Positions 59,367 to 64,000 of a stretch of DNA of 64,000 nucleotides are shown in pieces. Under the pieces are notes generated by a model, which was given only the letters and a program-made list of their open reading frames with translations, had not been told where the DNA came from and did not search any database. Source of the DNA: Phytoactinopolyspora mesophila (lineage in GTDB: Bacteria > Actinomycetota > Actinomycetes > Jiangellales > Jiangellaceae); assembly GCF_010122465.1 (NCBI RefSeq), contig NZ_WLZY01000006.1:1-64000 (forward strand), read 5' to 3'. Positions within the stretch are counted from its first letter, which is position 1. Each line of letters begins with the position of its first letter. The position numbers were made by a program, and so were the translations under genes.

Positions 59367-61967
59367 TCAGGTGTCTCCATCGCCAGGTGCGCTCGAGCGA
59401 AAGGTGTGTGTCCCGGGGCCGATCTCGACGGCGGGGCGGCCCAGTATCTCGACGAGGCCGGTTGTCCCCGTAGGCAGCTCGACGGTGAGATGGAACATGC
59501 CGGATTCGATGCGCCAGTGTGAATGGATCGGGCCGTAGGGCGACTCGTAGCTGGCCTTCGCGTATGTCAGTCCGCCGCCCGGCTTGGGCGCGAACCGGAC
59601 CCGCCGGTAGCCCGGAGCCATCGGCGCGATCCCACCGATGTCACGGTGCATCCAGTCGGCGACCGCGCCCAGCGCGTAATGGTTGAACGACGTCATGTCC
59701 CCGGGGTTGACCGAGCCGTCCGGCAGCATGCTGTCCCAGCGCTCCCAGATGGTCGTCGCCCCCTGACGCACCATGTACAACCACGACGGGCACTCCTCTT
59801 CGAGCAGGAGATCGTACGCGACGTCGACGTGACCGGTGCTGGACAGCGCATCCGTGATCAGCGGAGTGCCGGCGAATCCCGTCGCGATCCGGTTTCCCGC
59901 CTTACGTACGAGTTCGGCGAGACGTGTCCCAGCGCAAGTCCGCTGTTCGTCGTCCAACAGGTCGAAGACGATGGCCAGGGCGTAAGCCGTCTGGGCATCG
60001 CTTCGCATCAGACCGTCGTCGGTTATGTATTCGCCGACGAACGCCTCTTTCGCCTGGTCGGCGATGTCCGCGTAATACCGCTCGTCGTCTGATCGGCCGA
60101 GAACTCGGGCGGTCGCGGCCAGATGGCGGGCCGACCACGCGAAGTACGCGGTGGCGACGAGGTACTTGTCGGTCTGGGCAGCGGCGGGGTCGTCGGGCGG
60201 GGCGGCTGGGTCGAGCCAGTCGCCGAGCTGGAGCCCGCTGTCCCAGAGCCGATCCGGACCTGCCAGCCGGACAACGAGATCTACCCAGGCCTTCGCGGAA
60301 CGGTACTGCCGGGCCAGGATGTCCCGGTCGCCAAATCGTTGGTACAGCACCCAGGGGGTCAGGACGGCGGCGTCTCCCCAGACGGCCGCAGGCCGGGGCG
60401 GCGTCCACATCGGGCCGCCCGGGATGGTCGGCACGAACCAGGGGACCGTTCCGTCGTCGAGTTGCTCATTGTCCAGATCCACCAGCCAGGAGGTCAGGAA
60501 ACCCGCGCAATGGTAGAGGAAGGACGCCGTGGGGGCGAAGACCTGGATGTCGCCGGTCCAGCCGAGCCGTTCGTCGCGCTGGGGACAGTCGGTGGGGATG
60601 TCCACGAAGTTGCCGCGCATGCTCCACAACACGTTGTTGTGCAGGCGGTTCAGCAGCGGGTTCGACGTCTCGAGCCAGCCGGTGCGTTCCATATCGGTGT
60701 GGTAGACACGTGCGACGACGTCATCCTCGCCCACCCCGCCGGGCCAGCCCTCGATCTCGGCATAGCGGAACCCGTGCAGCGTGAACCGGGGCTCCCACAC
60801 CCGGGGTCCGGCACCGTCGAGAACGAGTGTGTCGACCGACGGCGCCAGCCGCAACGTGCGGGTGTGGAGTTCACCGTCTTGGAGCACTTCGGCGTGGCGC
60901 ACCGTGACGACGTGACCGGCGGGCCCGTCGACCCGCAGCCGCAGCCGCCCGACGATGTTCTGCCCGAAGTCGAGCCGGATCGTGCCGTCCGGCAGCACCG
61001 TGGTGCCGGTGGGTGTGAGTTCCCCGGTGCACCGGACCGGCGGCAGTTCGGGCGCGACGAGCGTTTCCGGGGCGCGGTGCGCGACGCTGACCGGCGCCCA
61101 TGTCGTGTCGTCGAAGCCGGGACTCGACCAGCCGGGTATCTCGTCCCGGGTGTCGTATCGCTCGCCGTCGTACAGGCCGCTGAGCTGAATCGGGCCGAAT
61201 GATGCCCGCCACGTCTCGTCGGTGGCGATCGTGTCGCGGGTTCCGTCCGCATAGACGATCTCGAGCTGCGCCAAGAAGGAGAGATCGTGGCCGTAGATGT
61301 CGTGGTGTCCGCCGTTGAAGCCGAGGCGTCCCCGATACCAGCCGTCGCCCAGCCAAGCCCCGATCGTGTTCTCGCCCTCGCGCAGCGCCGAGGTGACATC
61401 GTAGGTGCGGTATCGCAGCCGGTGGCTGTATGTGGTCCACCCGGGTGCGAGAATCTCGTCGCCGATTCGCCTGCCGTTGACCTCGGCTTCGAAGACACCG
61501 TGTGCCGTGGCGTAGAGGCGCGCTCGAAGGATCTGATCTCCGACCCTGAAGTCACGCCGGACCAGGCCCGGGCGGCGATCAGTGCCCGGGGTCTCTGCCC
61601 AGCCCGGACCGACGGGCCGCGCGGACCAGTCATCGGGTGAGAGCAGACCCGCTTCGACGGTCGCCGGATCGCTCCAGCCGGAGCGGGCGCCATGAGAGCC
61701 GAAGACCCGCACCCGGACCTCGGCGACATCCCGTGAGGCCAGCGGTTCGCCGGGCCACGGAACGAGCACCTGTTCGGATGATTCCACGTGATATGAGACT
61801 GGTGCGTCGCTGTTTCGTTTGATCTCGATCTCGTAGCTCGTTTGCCGCCATTGGCGCTCAGCCCGCACTTTCCAGCTGAGCCGGGGCCGGGCCGCACCTA
61901 CTCCGAGTGCTTCACTGAGATGTTCGAACTGGATGGGACTGACGATCGGAGCGTTCAGTTTCGTCAT
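59367..61967 (-). CDS. Alpha-L-rhamnosidase, GH78
   Basis: An 866-residue inverting glycosidase that removes terminal alpha-L-rhamnose. N-terminal beta domains (about 1-340) precede the (alpha/alpha)6 catalytic domain; the motif DCPQRDERLGWTGD carries the catalytic acid E466. The later WERWDSMLPDGSVNPGDMTSFNHYALG is conserved in GH78. No signal peptide is present, so substrates must be imported. It overlaps the upstream permease by 4 bp and is the last gene of a CUT1 importer operon on the minus strand. Confidence 0.95.
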   Translation of the reverse strand: MTKLNAPIVSPIQFEHLSEALGVGAARPRLSWKVRAERQWRQTSYEIEIKRNSDAPVSYHVESSEQVLVPWPGEPLASRDVAEVRVRVFGSHGARSGWSDPATVEAGLLSPDDWSARPVGPGWAETPGTDRRPGLVRRDFRVGDQILRARLYATAHGVFEAEVNGRRIGDEILAPGWTTYSHRLRYRTYDVTSALREGENTIGAWLGDGWYRGRLGFNGGHHDIYGHDLSFLAQLEIVYADGTRDTIATDETWRASFGPIQLSGLYDGERYDTRDEIPGWSSPGFDDTTWAPVSVAHRAPETLVAPELPPVRCTGELTPTGTTVLPDGTIRLDFGQNIVGRLRLRVDGPAGHVVTVRHAEVLQDGELHTRTLRLAPSVDTLVLDGAGPRVWEPRFTLHGFRYAEIEGWPGGVGEDDVVARVYHTDMERTGWLETSNPLLNRLHNNVLWSMRGNFVDIPTDCPQRDERLGWTGDIQVFAPTASFLYHCAGFLTSWLVDLDNEQLDDGTVPWFVPTIPGGPMWTPPRPAAVWGDAAVLTPWVLYQRFGDRDILARQYRSAKAWVDLVVRLAGPDRLWDSGLQLGDWLDPAAPPDDPAAAQTDKYLVATAYFAWSARHLAATARVLGRSDDERYYADIADQAKEAFVGEYITDDGLMRSDAQTAYALAIVFDLLDDEQRTCAGTRLAELVRKAGNRIATGFAGTPLITDALSSTGHVDVAYDLLLEEECPSWLYMVRQGATTIWERWDSMLPDGSVNPGDMTSFNHYALGAVADWMHRDIGGIAPMAPGYRRVRFAPKPGGGLTYAKASYESPYGPIHSHWRIESGMFHLTVELPTGTTGLVEILGRPAVEIGPGTHTFRSSAPGDGDT

Positions 61968-62878
61968 CCTTTCACCGACCCGGCCGTCAGACCTTTCTGG
62001 ACTTTCTGATTCAACACGAGGTAGATCACCAGCATTCCGAAGATGTTCAACGATATTGCCGCGAAAAGCGGTCCGTACTGAGTGGTGCCGTATTGGCCGC
62101 TGAAGTTCAATAGACCTACCTGAATAGTGCGCAACGAGCCGGAGTTGGTGAATGTCAGGGCGATGAGTAAGTCATTCCAGAAAAAGAAGAACTGCACCAG
62201 TCCAACCGTGAACAGTGCGTTGCGCATCATCGGCAGACCGATCGAGAAGAACGACCGCACGATGCCGGCGCCGTCGATCGTCGAGGCCTCGAAGACCTCG
62301 CGGGGAACCGCCCGGTAGAACGTGGCCATGAGGAACACGGTGAGCGGCAGTCCGGTGGCGGTGTAGGTGATGATCAGCGGCCATAAGGTACCGGTCAGGC
62401 CGGTCTGGAAGTACACCGTGAACAAGGGCAGCAGGATCATCTGGATCGGCACCATGATCCCGACCAGGAAGATCAGTAGGACCGCATTACGGCCTTTCCA
62501 GACCAGTACCTCCAACGCGAAACCGGCAGCGGTGCCGAGCAGGAGCATCACCAGCAATGCCGGCCCCACCGCGGTGACACTGTTGAGGAAGTACTGTGAG
62601 AAGTTTCCCGTGGTCCATGCCTCGACGTAGTTGTCGAAGTTCCACTGCTCCGGCAGGGCGACCACCGAGTTCTCCAGGAACTCCCGCTGGGTCTTGAACG
62701 AGCCGAGAAGCAACCAGACCATGGGATAGCAGACGACTACGAGGAGCAGCGTGACCAGCAGGTGCGCAGGCCACCGCTTGAATCGCTGTCGCCATCGTCG
62801 AGCGCCGCGCCGCTGCTGGCGGCCGCCGCCGACCCGGCCGTGGGTTGTGTGGAGCTCAACCGTGGTCATAGTGGTCAC
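61964..62878 (-). CDS. CUT1 sugar ABC permease, MalG-type
   Basis: A 304-residue membrane permease with about six helices. The EAA loop EVFEASTIDGAGIVRSFFSIGLPM near the C-terminus contacts the ATPase. The N-terminus is extended and basic (RVGGGRQQRRGARRWRQRF). It pairs with the MalF-type permease upstream and is coupled to both neighbours by 4-bp overlaps. No ATPase gene is in the operon, so a shared MsiK-like ATPase elsewhere is expected, as usual in actinomycetes. Confidence 0.94.
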   Translation of the reverse strand: MTTMTTVELHTTHGRVGGGRQQRRGARRWRQRFKRWPAHLLVTLLLVVVCYPMVWLLLGSFKTQREFLENSVVALPEQWNFDNYVEAWTTGNFSQYFLNSVTAVGPALLVMLLLGTAAGFALEVLVWKGRNAVLLIFLVGIMVPIQMILLPLFTVYFQTGLTGTLWPLIITYTATGLPLTVFLMATFYRAVPREVFEASTIDGAGIVRSFFSIGLPMMRNALFTVGLVQFFFFWNDLLIALTFTNSGSLRTIQVGLLNFSGQYGTTQYGPLFAAISLNIFGMLVIYLVLNQKVQKGLTAGSVKG

Positions 62879-63759
62879 CCCTTGGTGAGGTCGCGCCGGG
62901 AGGCCCGGAAGATGAACACGGTCACGATGAGGCAGAGCAAGGTCAGCAGGAACGCGATCGAGCTGCCGTAGCCGTATTGGCCGTAGGCGAACGACGTCTG
63001 GAACATGTGAATAGTGAGGGGTGTGGTGGCGGTTCCGGGACCACCGCCGGTCAGCGCCAGGATGCTGTCGAACACCTTCAGGGTTCCGTTGATGCTGAAG
63101 ATGATCGCGGACACAAGGACCGGAAGCGACAGGGGCAACACGATGTGCCGGACCAATTTCCAGCCGCGGGTGCCGTCGACTCGCGCTGATTCGAGTACTT
63201 CTTCGGGGATGTCGACGAGACCGGCGTACAGCAACACGCCGTAAAAGCCCATCGATCGCCAGATATCCATGATCGCGATGACGAGAAACGAGGTGCCGCC
63301 GCTTCCGAACCAGTCGACGGATTCGATTCCGAAGACGTTGAGGAACGAGTTGACCAGCCCATCACGCGGTGCGATGGCGAACATCTGCTGGAAGAGCAGC
63401 GCCACGGCCACCGTCGGCAGGACAATGGGGAAGAACACGAGCGTGCGGACCACGCTCGAATACCGTCGCAGTACGAAGACGTACAGCAAGGCCAGCCCGT
63501 AGCCGAGAAGGACCTGGCCGACGGTGATGACCGCGGCGTAGCGCAGGGTGAATCCCAATGCCTCGCGGACCTTGCGGTCGCCGGCGAGCTGCGTGAGATT
63601 GTCCATGCCGACGAAGCTGAATCCGGTGACCGCATTGCCCTCGAACGCCGTGTAGCCCAGCGACCAGATGATCGGAACCAGCATGACGAGCGTGTAGACG
63701 AGCAGCGCCGGTCCGACGAGGATGGCGACGGATCGCTTATCGCCGAGTACGTGTTCCAT
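62875..63759 (-). CDS. CUT1 sugar ABC permease, MalF-type
   Basis: A 294-residue membrane permease with about six helices. The EAA loop is EEVLESARVDGTRGWKLVRHIVLPL. It forms the channel with the MalG-type partner. It starts 64 bp after the binding-protein stop and overlaps the next permease by 4 bp. The order binding protein, MalF, MalG, glycosidase is typical of oligosaccharide and glycoside uptake operons. Confidence 0.94.
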   Translation of the reverse strand: MEHVLGDKRSVAILVGPALLVYTLVMLVPIIWSLGYTAFEGNAVTGFSFVGMDNLTQLAGDRKVREALGFTLRYAAVITVGQVLLGYGLALLYVFVLRRYSSVVRTLVFFPIVLPTVAVALLFQQMFAIAPRDGLVNSFLNVFGIESVDWFGSGGTSFLVIAIMDIWRSMGFYGVLLYAGLVDIPEEVLESARVDGTRGWKLVRHIVLPLSLPVLVSAIIFSINGTLKVFDSILALTGGGPGTATTPLTIHMFQTSFAYGQYGYGSSIAFLLTLLCLIVTVFIFRASRRDLTKG

Positions 63760-63823
63760 CTGCCCTCCTCATGGACAGCGCTGCAGCGCTGGGCGCTGCT
63801 TTGGCAGGGGACAAGGACGCGCT

Positions 63824-64000
63824 TCAGTCAAGGTCGTCCTGCACCAGTCGCATGAACTCTTCGGCTGAGATCGATCCGGTCACCAGCGGCGCCGCGTTTG
63901 TCTGGCTGGTGATGGTGGCTTCGGTGCTGAAGAGTGCTTCGAACCAGAGCACTGTCTCGTCGGTCGCCTCGATCTGTTCCTGGACCTGTTGAGCAAGCGG
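63824..64000 (-). CDS. Extracellular sugar-binding protein, C-terminal fragment
   Basis: The window ends inside this gene. The visible 58 residues read as the C-terminal end of a CUT1 solute-binding protein: a helix (AQQVQEQIEATDETVLWFEA), then ATITSQTNAAPLVTGSISAE, EEFMRLVQDDLD and a stop at 63824-63826. The ending EEFMRLVQ is characteristic of the family. The N-terminal signal and lipobox lie outside the window. It is the first gene of the rhamnosidase operon. Confidence 0.85.
   Translation of the reverse strand, partial: PLAQQVQEQIEATDETVLWFEALFSTEATITSQTNAAPLVTGSISAEEFMRLVQDDLD

Overview
The window is a stretch of high-GC chromosome from an actinomycete. The strongest evidence is two blocks of gene order that are well known from Mycobacterium tuberculosis. 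One is mec-cysO-cysM, murI, an Rv1339-type metallo-hydrolase, rph and rdgB (4402-10332). The other is pepN, an Rv2466c-type mycothiol-linked DsbA protein, rpiB and a Nei/Fpg glycosylase (14132-19290). GTG starts, 4-bp ATGA/GTGA overlaps and mycothiol-linked families fit the same picture. A Jiangella-like or related soil actinomycete is plausible, but the sequence alone does not fix the genus. I found no transposase, integrase, CRISPR array, rRNA or tRNA.

Layout. 1-290 is a G-rich tandem array of about 64-bp units with quadruplex-forming runs. 606-4348 holds a membrane diguanylate cyclase, a VapBC toxin-antitoxin pair and an AhpD-like protein with its ECF41-type sigma factor. 4402-10332 is the CysO-dependent cysteine pathway followed by cell-wall and nucleotide housekeeping genes. 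10367-19290 holds a B3/4 tRNA-editing-like protein, a membrane-anchored molybdopterin oxidoreductase, an aldo/keto reductase and the pepN-nei block. 19369-31506 is mixed: a SpoIIE-type phosphatase, an SDR, a hydrolase, a KhtTU-like K+/H+ antiporter pair, an ArsR/SRPBCC/VOC operon with a duplicated operator, NUDIX, a cysteine-rich secreted protein, and a TetR-led operon.

31522-46831 is catabolic. IclR and uronate dehydrogenase are divergent from a keto-deoxyglucarate dehydratase/decarboxylase and a glucarate-type dehydratase. An SMP-30 lactonase and an SDR lie nearby. Together they outline the oxidative hexuronate pathway up to alpha-ketoglutarate semialdehyde; the final dehydrogenase is not in the window. 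Next to it is a minus-strand group of N-acyl-D-amino-acid deacylase, D-serine/threonine dehydratase-like PLP enzyme, RidA, M81 peptidase and a class III aminotransferase, which reads as a D-amino-acid or D-peptide salvage unit. A sugar isomerase-like protein and a ROK regulator close the region.

46922-52000 holds a fatty-acid desaturase, a small F420/NADP reductase-like protein, two orphan helical proteins and an endonuclease-family hydrolase. 52102-59313 is a DeoR-controlled sugar importer of the RhaS/LsrB type with an FGGY kinase. 59367-64000 is a CUT1 importer with a cytoplasmic GH78 alpha-L-rhamnosidase, and its binding protein is cut by the window end. These two adjacent sugar systems suggest rhamnose or rhamnoside use.

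A recurrent structural theme is a set of long intergenic inverted repeats (arms 11-27 bp, usually without a T-tract) placed 1-75 bases after stop codons. Four of them carry TGATCA inside both arms.
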